A stretch of DNA of 64,000 nucleotides from an uncultured Lachnospiraceae bacterium (GCA_910587295.1 CAJULP010000068.1:62001-126000), one strand, 5' to 3'; shown: positions 1 to 10,186, numbered from the stretch's first letter. Notes: a model not told the origin generated them from the sequence alone. Made by a program: numbers and translations.

Positions 1-86
1 CACATTATTACCGGTCACTATTGAAAACCGCATATTTTTTCCTTATAATTTTCATTAATTATTGTCATATGGGGAGGCCGGCTATC

Positions 87-2040
87 ATGCGCAGACACAT
101 TTCAGTCAAAAACTTTTTTTACACATTATTATTTACATTTATACTTTCCTCCATTATTTCCACGCTGATCCTTACCGTTTTTTCTTACCGTTAACTACAT
201 AAATTCCATTACGTCCACTATCAAAAAGGCAAACCAGCAGCTTTTATCCCAGACCAACTTCGCCATTGACCAGATGGATGAAAATGTAGGCCGCCTTGCC
301 AGCTCCTTTCTCACCAACAGCCATATCATGGCCTATTTATACTCCCTTGACATTGAAAGCACTATCCCGGTGCTCACCGCCAATGACCTGAAAAAACAGT
401 TGCTGGCCCTCCCTTATGTGGAAAGTGTCTATCTTTTTAATGGAACCAACGGTTATATTTATTCCTCCAAAACAGGTTACCAGACATCTCTTAGCGATTT
501 TGAAGACCCCGGCGCAGCCACCCTGCTTAAGGACAGGAACTTTTTATCTTCAGGCGCCAAACGCCCCGTTCCCGGTTCGAAAGATCCAAGAACCGGCGCC
601 GTAAAAACTATCAGCTACTACTTCCCCATGGATTCTTCTGACGGTCTTAACGACATCATTGTCATCAATATCTCCATCTCCTCGTTGACAGATTCCATTG
701 ATTCGTTAAAACGGCTGACCGCCGCTTCCGGATCCGGCTTTATTTTGCTGGATGAAAACAAATCCTTCCTTATCGGAATTGTCAGTGGCAGCATGGAGGA
801 TGACGGAAACTGGCTCTCCTGTGCGTTACAGACAATCTCTTCCCGTGAAGAGCCGGACAACAGCTTTGTGAAAATAAACGGTTCCTACTATTTTCAGGTT
901 TCCACCAGTAATAACCGTTATGGCTGGTACTTGCTCCAATACGTATCCGCCAAAGATATTTTTCAGGATGTGGTTTTTACCACCCTTACCGGGTTTTTAC
1001 TGTTCCTGTGCGTTCTGGGAATCAGCTTCCTGTTTTGTATGTATTTCAGCCGGCGCCTTAACACGCCCGTACAGTCCCTGTTAAGCCACAACCAACAGCT
1101 AAGCACCCTGCAGCGCAAGACCAGATATTCCCGGATCCAGAACTTTTTAAACCGGCTGCTGGAAAATAACAGCTTAGATTCCCCTGACCAAACCAGACAA
1201 CAGTTAGGGCATCTGGGTCTTTCATATCTGGAAGGAGAAAAACTCTGTATGGCAGTTTTTAAAATAGACAATTAGCGGCAGTTTTTATCCCTTCAAAATC
1301 CGGAAGACCTGTGGGCGATGCGCTTTTCTGCCGTCAACATCATGGAAGAGCTGGCCTCCACCGCTTTCCCCTGCAATGCGTTCAGTTGCGGATCATTTGA
1401 TAAACGGACAGGCCGAATCCGCCTGGTCTGATTACCATGGGCTGCCAGCCAACTATTCACTTATAGCTACAATGAGATCATGTCCACCATCATCCGAATG
1501 ACTTATATGGTCTATGAGCGCCTGATTGAGAAATACCTCATGATAAAGGATGGCCTTACGCAAAACACGAAAAGCCTCCTGGCCAATCTGGAATACGCCG
1601 AGATTGCGGAAGACATCCACAATCATGTGCGCGTCTTTTTGGATGAGACCGCTGACGCCATCCGGAAATTAAAGGAAGACCCCGCCCAGCAAAACGCCGC
1701 CATCATATCGGAAAAAATGACCGCTATCATAAAGCTTGAATACGCAAACCCCACCCTGTGCCTTTGTTCCATAGCCGATAAGATTGGCTTATCCACCAAT
1801 TATGCCGGACATATGTTTAAGCAAAGTATCGGTATGTCAGTTTCGCAGTATATTCTGGAATTGCGTATGGGGCAGGTGGCCCGCCTCTTGCAGACCACCT
1901 CTCTTCCCATACAACAGATTTTAGAAAAAGTAGGATTAGAAAAGAATAATTATTTTTACACCCGGTTTAAAAATCATTTCGGGATGTCACTTAGCGAGTA
2001 CAAGCAGAAACTTCTGGAATCTCCCCAAAACGCCAAATGA
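87..2040 (+). pseudogene. Broken membrane-bound AraC-family regulator
   Basis: The intact ancestor would be a two-TM AraC regulator: an N-terminal TM segment (ATG at 87), an extracytoplasmic sensor domain (about 200-950), a second TM segment (about 965-1040), a linker, and a C-terminal AraC helix-turn-helix domain (about 1700-2025). At least three lesions break it. A +1 shift lies in the T6 run at 178-183: removing one T joins the start frame to the frame that runs on to 1275. An in-frame TAG at 1273-1275 sits where the reading continues sensibly on both sides (KIDN / RQFL). A further shift and probable small deletion around 1385-1480 gives a stop at 1429. The HTH segment 1480-2040 alone is open. 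The 3' end overlaps the convergent GH2 gene by 50 bp. This family usually sits beside and controls glycan-use genes, so the neighbouring GH2 operon may have lost its regulator. Confidence in decay is high unless the assembly has indel errors. Confidence 0.8.
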
Positions 2041-5026
2041 GATGATAGGATATTTTCTCCTCATTGAGCTGGTATTTGGCCGCCGGGGGATATCCACAGC
2101 TCCCGGAACCGATACCGCTCATTTTGTAATCAATGTTCCACACCGTATAAGGGGATTCTTCCAGTTCAAAGTTATGCCCCGTTTCCCGGAGCTGTTCCTG
2201 GGTATAGTGGGATACCTGGAAGGAAACGGGATTTTCGGCACTTAACCTGATTCCCCTCCCTTCCCCGTCTTTCAAGCCGGCCTCATAGGTATGGCAGTGG
2301 CTGCCGTTTTCCTGAGGCTTGATATGATCCTCATGCATCATTGACACCCGGTCCTTAAAACGGCCAAACCATGTGGATCGCTGTTTGTCAAGATAGGCAT
2401 CCCCGGGCCCCTTTCCCAGATATTCCACGGATTCAAACTCCCGTCCAAGGTAAAGCGTAAGACCCATTCTGGGAAGCCAGACCATGTCTTTATTTCGATT
2501 TCCCTTAGCCGTAACCTCAATGGAACCGTCGGGATAAACCTTCCATTTGCTCTGAAACTCTAAACATTTTTCTTTATGCAGCGGGCAGAAGTCCTGCAAA
2601 ACATTCACGACACATGTGTCATTTTCCTGACATACACTCATTTCCCGGCTCCTTGATGTCATATAGTAATAACCGGCCGCATCCCACTCTTTTGCCAGAT
2701 AGATATCATTATCCGTTTCCGCCCGGGTAAAGTTAAATTCCATGGGTTTTTGCAGGTATTCTTTCCCCTCATAGACAAGGGAAGTAAAAACCCCCTCCCA
2801 CAGGTCAAACAAATAGGTAAACCGGTCTCCATAGATACGAACCATGCGCCCTTCTTCCTGCCAGCCCACGCGCTCCCCTTTCTCTTCCGGCAGCTTTAAA
2901 CGATATGCCTCCTTAAGGAAAAACTGGTCAAATCCCAGCTCTTCCCCTTTCCCCTTCATAAACAGCCCGCCGTTGGAAAGATAGATAAGGCGCAGACACG
3001 CCACTTCCCCCTTGATTGGCGCTTTACAGGGAATCTGATATTCTCTGGATTCCCCAGCCGGATGACTAACAGGGTCAAAAAAGCCCGTCTGGGTTATTTC
3101 CCCATCTTCGGAAATTTCATAGTTTATCCGGACCGCATCCTCCAAAGCCGTAAAATCAAGCCAGTTTTTCAAAAGCACCTTATAGGCTCCTTCATTGACT
3201 GATTCGGTATTGACAAGGCTGGCCCGTATCGGCCGGAGCACATTTTTGTATTCCTTTAAGCCGCTGGAAACGGTCCTGTCCGGAAACACCAGACCGTCCA
3301 CACAAAAGTTCCCGTCGTGCTCGGCTTCGCCAAAATCTCCACCGTACAGATACCGCTCTTTTCCGTTTTCACCAATCCCGTCATACACGGCATGATCACA
3401 CCATTCCCAGACACAGCCCCCCAAAAATCTTGGCTCCTCCAAAATCAGCTCCATATAATCTTCCAAGTCCCCGGGTCCGTTCCCCATGGCATGGCTGAAC
3501 TCACTTAAAAAATAAGGCCGTCCGGCCCCCGACGCCAGATAGTTCCGGATCCCGTCAAGATCGTGGTACATGCGGGCATAAAGATCCAGCATGGAAGTAT
3601 CCTGGGGAAACCGCTCTTCCCTTAAAATGCTCTCATAATGTAAAAGCCGGACCGGGTCGTATTCCTTCACCCATCTTCCAGCCTTTTCCATGGCTTTACT
3701 CATACCGGACTCGTTCCCAAGCGACCACATGAAAACGCAGGGGCGGTTCTTATCCCGGATCACGTTCCTTTGCACCCGGTCCATGATGGCCTCTTCAAAA
3801 ATGGGATTTTCCACGGTGCAGGACATCCGTTTCAAATAATCCTCTTCCTTGCAGTTGATGAAAACGCTGCCGTGGGCCTCTATATCGCTCTCACTGATAA
3901 CAAGGAACCCGTACTGGTCGCACAACCCGGGAAACCAGGGGGCATTGGGGTAATGACTGGTTCGTATGGCGTTGATGTTATGGCTTTTCATCAGCGAAAG
4001 ATCCTTCTCCGCCTGCGCCACGCTTATGGCATAGCCGGTCTTAGGATCACTGTCATGGCGGTTTACCCCCCGTATCTTCAGCGGTCTTCCGTTCATAAAA
4101 ACCACCCCGTCCCGAACCGTTATCTCACGAAAGCCGATGGTTTCCCAGATCCGCTCCTGCCCGCAGATAATTTCCGCACGGTACAGGTAAGGCGCCTCCG
4201 GGTTCCACAAAATAGGGATTGAAACCGACAGTTCCAGCTTCCCTTCCTTCCCCTTTTCCTCTGCGCATAACCTGCCGTTCCGGTCATAAATGCAGACTTT
4301 TGCTTCCAGCATTTCCCCGGTGCAGCCATAGGAAATCTCCACCTTCCCGCTTTTCCCATCCTCAGACGGCTCTGCCGCAATCCGGTAATCCCGGATATGT
4401 TCCTTCGGGCGGACCAAAAGGTACACATCCCGGAAAATCCCGGACATCCGCAGTTTATCCTGATCCTCCAAATAGGTTCCGTCACACCATTTTAACACCA
4501 GCACCGCTAAAAGGTTTTCCCCGTCCTTAACGTACTGCGTGATATCAAATTCACTGTTTGCGTGAGAAACCTGACTGTATCCCACAAAACAGCCGTTTAC
4601 CCAGACGTAAAAGCAGGAATCCACACCGTCAAAATTTAAGTAAACCTTTTCCTCGCCCTTCCTGTTTAACATAAAACCCTTGCGGTAAGCGCCGCAGGGG
4701 TTTTCCCTGGGAACATAGGGGGGATTGTAGGGGATTGGGTACATCTGGTTTATGTACTGATGGCTGTCAACGCCATAATACTGCCAGCAGGCCGGAACGC
4801 ATACCTTTTGGAAGCCCTGCCCCTCCTCCCCGCCGCCTTCCTTCCCTGACAAAAAGAATCCGTCAGGAACCTCTGACGAAGAAGCATAAAAGCAAAATTC
4901 CCACTCCCCGTTTAACATCACCTGACGGCTATCCCCCGCTAAATCCTCCGGGAGATAATACGCCCTTGGTTCTTCCGTTCCCAAATGAAGGACCTTTGGG
5001 TTCTCATAATAAGCTTCCAGCTTCAT
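1991..5026 (-). CDS. Glycoside hydrolase family 2, LacZ-type beta-galactosidase
   Basis: A 1011-residue GH2 protein, the usual length for LacZ-type enzymes, expected to hydrolyse terminal beta-galactosides or related beta-glycosides. The order is an N-terminal sugar-binding domain (about 30-220), an immunoglobulin-like domain (about 220-310), a TIM barrel (about 310-610) and a C-terminal beta-sandwich (about 730-1000). The acid/base glutamate is E439 in WSLGNESG and the nucleophile is E509 in LSEFSHAMGN; both are intact. There is no signal peptide, so it acts in the cytoplasm on imported oligosaccharides. The ATG at 5026 follows a GGAAGGA-like Shine-Dalgarno, and the stop of the upstream URO-D gene is 26 bp away, so they share an operon. 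Substrate cannot be read from sequence; GH2 also holds beta-glucuronidases and mannosidases, but the motif set favours beta-galactosidase. Confidence 0.9.
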   Translation of the reverse strand: MKLEAYYENPKVLHLGTEEPRAYYLPEDLAGDSRQVMLNGEWEFCFYASSSEVPDGFFLSGKEGGGEEGQGFQKVCVPACWQYYGVDSHQYINQMYPIPYNPPYVPRENPCGAYRKGFMLNRKGEEKVYLNFDGVDSCFYVWVNGCFVGYSQVSHANSEFDITQYVKDGENLLAVLVLKWCDGTYLEDQDKLRMSGIFRDVYLLVRPKEHIRDYRIAAEPSEDGKSGKVEISYGCTGEMLEAKVCIYDRNGRLCAEEKGKEGKLELSVSIPILWNPEAPYLYRAEIICGQERIWETIGFREITVRDGVVFMNGRPLKIRGVNRHDSDPKTGYAISVAQAEKDLSLMKSHNINAIRTSHYPNAPWFPGLCDQYGFLVISESDIEAHGSVFINCKEEDYLKRMSCTVENPIFEEAIMDRVQRNVIRDKNRPCVFMWSLGNESGMSKAMEKAGRWVKEYDPVRLLHYESILREERFPQDTSMLDLYARMYHDLDGIRNYLASGAGRPYFLSEFSHAMGNGPGDLEDYMELILEEPRFLGGCVWEWCDHAVYDGIGENGKERYLYGGDFGEAEHDGNFCVDGLVFPDRTVSSGLKEYKNVLRPIRASLVNTESVNEGAYKVLLKNWLDFTALEDAVRINYEISEDGEITQTGFFDPVSHPAGESREYQIPCKAPIKGEVACLRLIYLSNGGLFMKGKGEELGFDQFFLKEAYRLKLPEEKGERVGWQEEGRMVRIYGDRFTYLFDLWEGVFTSLVYEGKEYLQKPMEFNFTRAETDNDIYLAKEWDAAGYYYMTSRSREMSVCQENDTCVVNVLQDFCPLHKEKCLEFQSKWKVYPDGSIEVTAKGNRNKDMVWLPRMGLTLYLGREFESVEYLGKGPGDAYLDKQRSTWFGRFKDRVSMMHEDHIKPQENGSHCHTYEAGLKDGEGRGIRLSAENPVSFQVSHYTQEQLRETGHNFELEESPYTVWNIDYKMSGIGSGSCGYPPAAKYQLNEEKISYHLIWRFGEIPEVSACTR

Positions 5027-5052
5027 AACAAATTCATCCTTCCGTTTTTCCG

Positions 5053-5976
5053 TTATCCCTTTTCAGGGTATACGCCATATTTCTGCCACAGGTTCCACAT
5101 CCGCTCGTAGCGCTGCAAAGGAAGGCCCGTGTACACACAGTTGGAAGTGGAAAAAATATACCCTTTCCCATCTGCCATCCCTTCCTTTAAAGAACGCATC
5201 ACGTCCGCATCGCACTCCTCGTCAGTTCCGGTCTGCAAAAGGCCGCAGTTCACATTCCCCACCAGAGCTATGGAATCCCCCACGATCTCCCGTACCTTCC
5301 TAAGAAATACCCCGCCCTGAGGATCCAGAGAGTGGATGGCATTTGGCTTACAGTCCGCCATCTGCTTTACGATGGGCATAATATTCCCGTCCGTGTGCTT
5401 AATCGTATAGTAGCCCATTTTCCGGTATTCCGCAATCACCTTCTTAAGGTAGGGCACGATCAGCTCGTCAAATTGGTCCGGCGAAAAAAACGGGTTGACA
5501 TTAAAGCAATAGTCTGAGCACAGGGTAAATCCGTCCAGAAGATGACCGTTCTGGTCAAGCCGCATTGCTAAATCCAGACATTCCTCCACCCGTCTTTCGG
5601 ATTCCTCGTTCAACTCCTCCGGTTCTTCCACCATCCGTACCGCAAAATCCATCATGGAATCACCGTCCGGAATGGCCCATGTAGGGTCGCCATGCATCAT
5701 GAGATAGTACTCATCCCCGCTCTTTTCCCTGATAGTCTCCAAAAGCCATTTAATATTTTCAAACCCTTTTAGCGCGGACTGTACAAAAATGGCGCTGTGG
5801 CCATAGCGCTTGGCAATATCAATATGGATATCCGCCATCTCATTAATATGAAGTTTTCTTTCCTCGTAGCTCATCTGGTTCCATTGGTCATAAAGCCTGT
5901 GGCAGGGATGTACCTTCCCGAATGCCTCCTGAATTTTGTTTTTATGATTTAAAATCCCCTCTGTATTCCCTGACAA
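5053..5976 (-). CDS. URO-D superfamily protein (methyltransferase-like)
   Basis: About 307 residues of the uroporphyrinogen decarboxylase superfamily, which besides HemE holds the MtaA/MtbA/CmuA cobalamin methyltransferases. The C-terminal half shows the family pattern: a KHTDGN motif after a beta strand, then HSLDPQGG and a VGNVN segment near the end of the barrel. It is not next to haem genes but in a sugar operon, so a role in demethylation or another C1 transfer on a glycan-derived substrate is more likely than haem synthesis; that is inference. The start is uncertain: 5976 is a TTG that overlaps the preceding URO-D gene by 35 bp, and no better start with a good ribosome binding site is visible before M35. 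It is probably translationally coupled to the upstream gene. Confidence 0.75.
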   Translation of the reverse strand: MSGNTEGILNHKNKIQEAFGKVHPCHRLYDQWNQMSYEERKLHINEMADIHIDIAKRYGHSAIFVQSALKGFENIKWLLETIREKSGDEYYLMMHGDPTWAIPDGDSMMDFAVRMVEEPEELNEESERRVEECLDLAMRLDQNGHLLDGFTLCSDYCFNVNPFFSPDQFDELIVPYLKKVIAEYRKMGYYTIKHTDGNIMPIVKQMADCKPNAIHSLDPQGGVFLRKVREIVGDSIALVGNVNCGLLQTGTDEECDADVMRSLKEGMADGKGYIFSTSNCVYTGLPLQRYERMWNLWQKYGVYPEKG

Positions 5977-6999
5977 ACTCTATCATATTTAAGTATCCTT
6001 CTGCCGGAACATAAGACGGTATCGAGTTCCCCGTTCCCATCGCAATCCCCTTCTGGTTCCCCACCTTCTTAAGAATATCCATGGTGTATTCCCTTAAAGC
6101 GGCCCTGTCCATCTGGCAAAGGGCATCCACGTCAAACCCGCCAAAATTCCCGATCCGCTCACCGTAAGTCTCCACCCACCAGGAAAATGGCGCAATCTGA
6201 TCCTCATTGGAATGTTTGGCGTTAATGCCCGCCCCGATCAGGTCTTCCATGATAGAAGAAATCTGTCCGCAGGAGTGCAGCAAAAACGGCTTTTGATAGC
6301 CGTGTACCAGGTCGATGATGGGCCGGTACCGGGAAACCACTTCCCTTCGCAGGGTATCCGCGGAAAGAAGGGTATTGCTCTTATATCCCATATCATCCCC
6401 GAACCGGGGCACACAGTAAATATCCCCGTACTCCGCCATAAACCGCTTCCAGATCTTTAAGTTCGTCTCCCCTGCCTTACGAAACAGCTCTGAAAACAAT
6501 TCTTCGTCGTCATACATCATAAGGCAGAGGTTTTCGTAACCGGTAATATCCTGGACACATTCAAAAATCCCGTTGCCCACGCCCCCTACCGCCTTCATCC
6601 CTTCCGGCATCCGGTTCCTCAGTGCGGAAAAATATTTCCCGTTCGCCTTAAAGTAAAGGTCGGGAATTTCCTCCCAGGGGTATTCTTCAAAATCTTCCCT
6701 GGTTTTGATCGCCGGGTCGATCCGGCTGTTTCCCAAAGCCCCGCCACCCGGCATCACCTGCCCGATACAGCATTCAAAGGGAACCGCGTCATACCCGTAA
6801 TCCCTGAAAAACCCGCAGTAAAGGGAAAAAACTCTTCCAGTTCCCTGTCGTCTCCCTCAAAAAGACCTGCCAGATCCCTTCCGATTATCTCCCCGATCTT
6901 TCCCGCATCCACAATATGCTCATACAAAGGAAGCCTTTTCGACACCCTGTTGTATGCGGCGTCCACCACATTCCTGTAATCCGGTTCAAATGTATGCAT
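5942..6999 (-). pseudogene. URO-D superfamily protein, frameshifted
   Basis: Two frames together make one URO-D-like protein of about 352 residues. The first frame runs from ATG 6999 (AGGAGGA ribosome binding site) and reads YRNVVDAAYNR, LPLYEHI and an acidic stretch up to EEFF. The second frame carries CGFFRDYGYDAVPFE, IGQVMPGGG and the rest of the barrel, including LLHSCGQ, to a stop at 5942. Adding one base to the A6 run at 6826-6831 (T6 on the coding strand) restores a continuous reading. The gene lies between another URO-D gene (5053-5976, overlapping) and a decayed URO-D remnant (7030-7260). Because the lesion is one base in a homopolymer, a sequencing error is a real alternative to a pseudogene. 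Confidence 0.75.
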
Positions 7000-7029
7000 A
7001 CCTATCCTCCTGCCACTTCTTTTTATTTT

Positions 7030-7260
7030 TCATTCCATTTGCGGAACACTTCGAATACGTCTTCCGGTTTTGCCCCGGCCCGAACTCGCATTGGGCAATG
7101 CACCCGCCGTTACTCCAAAGGGGGCCCTGACGTTGCGGATCTCCTTTTGGATATCCTCCGCGGTTCCCTCCACCAAAAGGCGCCGGCGGTCGATCCCCCA
7201 CTCTTCTCCTTCCGCCTCATTACTTCCTTTTAACATATCTTTATCATATCCGGCCTCATA
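7030..7260 (-). pseudogene. C-terminal remnant of a URO-D gene
   Basis: Only the last 60 or so residues of a URO-D-like protein survive. The reading EWGIDRRRLLVEGTAEDIQK, then SNGGCIAQCEFGPG, then PEDVFEVFRKWNEK before a stop needs three frames. It is restored by adding one base after the ttt-gg at about 7120 and one G in the GGGG run at about 7075. The upstream barrel is missing and no start is left, so this is real decay rather than only a base-call problem. It shows the locus once had one more URO-D gene than it has now. Confidence 0.7.
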
Positions 7261-7329
7261 AAGCCACTACGAAAAGTAACACTTTCTCTAAGATATCACA
7301 CACTCTGCCTATTGGGAGAAAAAAAGGAA

Positions 7330-7370
7330 AAAAATATGGTAGATGGCAGGGAAAATCTGCCATCTACCAC
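7330..7370 (-). terminator. Intrinsic terminator of the ThuA-Gfo operon
   Basis: A 13-bp perfect inverted repeat (7337-7349 with 7357-7369) with a 7-nt loop, followed on the minus strand by a run of T residues (7321-7336). It lies 14 bp after the stop of the Gfo/Idh/MocA gene and separates that operon from the URO-D genes. Confidence 0.85.
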
Positions 7371-7383
7371 CTTGATCCACCAT

Positions 7384-8490
7384 TTAATCCAGTACACCTG
7401 CCACCGGAAGGTTTTCCATTGCCTTTTTCTTTTGATAAGGGGAGGAAAGCTCCAGGTATCGTTCTTCTTTGCCGCTCTTTTCAAAAGAGGTAAGGATCTC
7501 CAGCACGTGAAGAGTCTGCTGGGCGTCTGCCCTAAACTCCCGCCCGGTGCGAAGCGCCTTTGCCATGTCTGCCACTCCAATCCCCCGGCTGTTTTCACCA
7601 TAGCCAAACAAAAGCGGCATCTCCTTAAAGGATCCATCCTCCGGCCTGAGCAAGCTTATGCTGCCGCCAAAACCATTGGGATCCGGCACTCGCAAGGTTC
7701 CTTTGGTTCCGTACACTTCCAAAAACGCCTGCCTGTCATAATAAACGTCGAAAGTGGTAAGCACCGTGCCGATGGCCCCGTTTTCAAACTGCAGAAGCCC
7801 TGCCGTGTGGGTGGGAACCTCCACGTCCACCACTGTGCCGCGCTTGGGCTCGCTGGTGATGACGCGCTGAGCAAACCCTTTCCCGCACATACCGCTTACG
7901 CCTTTTACCCTGCCAACCAAATTGACCAGTGCAGTCATATAGTAAGGGCCCATATCCATCATGGGGCCTCCCCCGGCCTGATAATAGAATTCCGGCGCCG
8001 GGTGCCAGCTCTCATGCCCGTGGCACACCATCTGTGCCTGTGCGCCCACCACGTCACCGATAAAGCCATCGTCGATGAGTTTCCGGCAGGTCTGGATGCC
8101 CGCACCTAAGAAGGTATCCGGTGCGCCGCCAAGCATAAGCCCTTTTTCTTTCGCAAGATTGACAAGTTCCACCCCTTCTTCATAAACCGCCGCCAAGGGC
8201 TTTTCGCTGTAAACATGCTTCCCCGCAAGGAGCGCCGCCCTGGTAGTCTTATAATGCTCGTTAGGTCTGGTCAGGTTTAAAATAATCTCAATCTCTCCAT
8301 CGGCCAGCATCTCCTCCATGGTTTCATACACTTTGGGAATCTGGTATTCCTCTGCCGCCTCCTTTGCCTTTTCCACAAAAAGGTCACACACGGCCACAAC
8401 CTCCACCTCAGAAAAAACTTTGGTAAGGTTCTTAAAATAAATCCCGCTGATTGCACCGGTGCCCAGCACGCCAATCTTCACTTTATCCAT
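7384..8490 (-). CDS. Gfo/Idh/MocA family oxidoreductase
   Basis: A 368-residue NAD(P)-dependent dehydrogenase expected to oxidise a hydroxyl of a sugar, cyclitol or glycoside in the cytoplasm. The Rossmann fold starts at residue 4 with the dinucleotide motif GVLGTGAISG, and the family EKP motif with catalytic Lys97 is in YSEKPLA (residues 94-100). The GGGPMMDMGPYY stretch near residue 190 matches the usual substrate-binding histidine/aspartate region. It is 15 bp downstream of the ThuA-like gene and ends in a strong terminator, so the two form an operon. ThuA/ThuB-type pairs are known for 3-keto-disaccharide formation, and Gfo/Idh enzymes also act in C-glycoside cleavage; either would fit a glycan locus, but the substrate is inference. 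Confidence 0.9.
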   Translation of the reverse strand: MDKVKIGVLGTGAISGIYFKNLTKVFSEVEVVAVCDLFVEKAKEAAEEYQIPKVYETMEEMLADGEIEIILNLTRPNEHYKTTRAALLAGKHVYSEKPLAAVYEEGVELVNLAKEKGLMLGGAPDTFLGAGIQTCRKLIDDGFIGDVVGAQAQMVCHGHESWHPAPEFYYQAGGGPMMDMGPYYMTALVNLVGRVKGVSGMCGKGFAQRVITSEPKRGTVVDVEVPTHTAGLLQFENGAIGTVLTTFDVYYDRQAFLEVYGTKGTLRVPDPNGFGGSISLLRPEDGSFKEMPLLFGYGENSRGIGVADMAKALRTGREFRADAQQTLHVLEILTSFEKSGKEERYLELSSPYQKKKAMENLPVAGVLD

Positions 8491-8505
8491 GATAAGCTCC
8501 TCTCC

Positions 8506-9237
8506 TTAATACATTTTTGCGGTATTTTCGTACCGATCCGTGGTAAGGTGATTCTTCACCGCATAGGCTTTTCCTTCCGCCGCCCACAAAAGGCCCCGCT
8601 CCATCAAGACCGCGGATTCCGGAAATTTGTCAAATACGTCGTCATGATGCCCTAAAGAACAGTAAAACACCCGCCCGTTGCCCCAGAATTTCGTCCATGC
8701 CACCGGCATGTCCACCGCCTTGTTGGCGCTGTGGTAATAATTCACCACCGGGAACCTGGTGGTCGCCAGGACCTCCACCGCCGGGTCCACATGGAGATAA
8801 TAGTGCTCGCTGCAGACGTGGAAATCCTCAATCCCTTCCACGATGGGGCTGGAGCCTTTGTGGATGTTCACCGTGTAATCAATCCCATCCCCGCCGGGGT
8901 GGCTGACCCACTGCCCACCAGTCATAAATTGCCACTCAACATCCTGACGGAAGGCATCGCACATCCCGCCGTGGCAGCCCCCCAATCCTGTTCCCGCAGC
9001 AACCGCAAGGCTGATGTTTTTACAATACTCCGGCTTAATCTCCCCCATGGTCCAGCAGGGAATGATCAAATCCATCGCCATCACCTTTTCCCTGTCCGCA
9101 AGCACGTCCTGCGTGTCGGAAATTTCACAGCTATACCCGTGTTTTTCCATCATTTTCCCAAACCGTTCTGCCACCAGTGCCGGCTCATGTCCATCCCACC
9201 CGCCCTGGAATATCAATACCTTTTTTGTCGTTTCCAT
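8506..9237 (-). CDS. ThuA-like protein (class I amidotransferase fold)
   Basis: A 243-residue member of the ThuA domain family (trehalose utilisation). The N-terminus VLIFQGGWDGHEP and the GTGLGGCHGGMCDAF segment around residue 85 match the family. SEHYYLHVDP and SLGHHDDVF in the second half hold the conserved histidines. The classical amidotransferase nucleophile is not in its usual context, as expected for ThuA proteins. It lies 15 bp upstream of the Gfo/Idh/MocA gene, the usual partner, and is divergent from an AraC regulator that likely controls both. The ATG at 9237 has the GAAGGAGG-type ribosome binding site seen at 9241-9252. Confidence 0.85.
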   Translation of the reverse strand: METTKKVLIFQGGWDGHEPALVAERFGKMMEKHGYSCEISDTQDVLADREKVMAMDLIIPCWTMGEIKPEYCKNISLAVAAGTGLGGCHGGMCDAFRQDVEWQFMTGGQWVSHPGGDGIDYTVNIHKGSSPIVEGIEDFHVCSEHYYLHVDPAVEVLATTRFPVVNYYHSANKAVDMPVAWTKFWGNGRVFYCSLGHHDDVFDKFPESAVLMERGLLWAAEGKAYAVKNHLTTDRYENTAKMY

Positions 9238-9339
9238 AAAGAAACCTCCTTCCTTTTCCGTCCAAAAAACTTTCTACTTGCAGTATAGCAGATTATTCAG
9301 TAAAATGATGGTCAGAAGAAAAAAGAAACCAGCCATAAA

Positions 9340-9367
9340 TTGCCATGCATGAAATGCAAAATATACA
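9340..9367 (+). promoter_or_regulatory. Putative promoter of the AraC gene
   Basis: TTGCCA at 9340-9345 and TATACA at 9362-9367 with a 16-bp spacer form a plausible sigma-A promoter for the AraC regulator at 9401. The 163-bp divergent gap (9238-9400) is also where the regulator should bind to act on the ThuA-Gfo operon. Confidence 0.4.
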
Positions 9368-9400
9368 TTACCCACATTGTTAAAAGGAGGATTCTGCCCC

Positions 9401-10186
9401 ATGCAGCCCTTTTATGAAAAAAAGAACGAAGAATTTCGGTGTTTTTCCTCGGAAAATATGTCTTTCCCGGCGCACTTACACTATGCGGCCGAGCTGATCT
9501 TTGTTAAGGCCGGAATCATTGACGTTACGGTAAATGACCAGACAAAAACACTCAGGGAAAACGAGATTGCCCTCATTTTCCCTGAGACCGTACACAGCTA
9601 CCTGACAAAGGATCATTCCCACTCCATCCTGTGCATCTTCTCCCCTTCCCTTACAAGGGGATATTACCAGCCGCTTTGCAAAAAACAGCCCGAGTGCCCG
9701 TTTTTTTCTTCCCAGGCATACGATATGGACCTCGCCCCCTCCTTTGACAGGATGCTTTCCCAGGCAGGACACTCCCTTCCCATCAGCGAAGCATGGCTGA
9801 ACCTGATCTTAGCTTATCTGATGTCGGACGCGGTTCTGCTTCCCCGCAACGACCAGTACCGCACGGATATCGGCTATCAGATCATTTCCTACATCTCCAA
9901 CCACTTTCAGGAACCCCTTTGTCTGGATCAGGTTGCCCAGGAACTGCATTTTAACAAATACTACATCTCCCGGGTATTTTCCGGCAGGCTGCACTGCAGT
10001 TTTCACGAATACCTAAACCGGCTACGATTAGATTACGCCGTCCGGCTCCTTCGGGAAACGGACCACAATATCACGGATATCTGGCAGGATGCCGGCTTTG
10101 AAAGCCAGAAGACCTTTAACCGCACCTTTTTGTCCTGCTATGGGATGACACCCTCTAAGTACCGCGGAAAAATGCCCGCCGAATAA
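9401..10186 (+). CDS. AraC family regulator with cupin sensor domain
   Basis: A 261-residue regulator. The N-terminal 140 residues form a cupin ligand-binding domain (SFPAHLHYAAELIFV with a metal/ligand-type HxH-like strand, and ALIFPETVHSY), and the C-terminal 100 residues are the double helix-turn-helix (LDQVAQELHFNKYYISRVF and ITDIWQDAGFESQKTFNRTF). The start is put at the ATG 9401, which follows AAAGGAGG at 9383-9390; an upstream TTG at 9377 has no such site. It is divergent from the ThuA-Gfo operon and probably activates it in response to a sugar. Its HTH region is nearly repeated in the truncated copy at 11041. Confidence 0.9.
   Translation: MQPFYEKKNEEFRCFSSENMSFPAHLHYAAELIFVKAGIIDVTVNDQTKTLRENEIALIFPETVHSYLTKDHSHSILCIFSPSLTRGYYQPLCKKQPECPFFSSQAYDMDLAPSFDRMLSQAGHSLPISEAWLNLILAYLMSDAVLLPRNDQYRTDIGYQIISYISNHFQEPLCLDQVAQELHFNKYYISRVFSGRLHCSFHEYLNRLRLDYAVRLLRETDHNITDIWQDAGFESQKTFNRTFLSCYGMTPSKYRGKMPAE

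Noticed and set aside
7312..8109. 265-residue plus-strand frame
   Set aside because: Antisense shadow of the Gfo/Idh/MocA gene.
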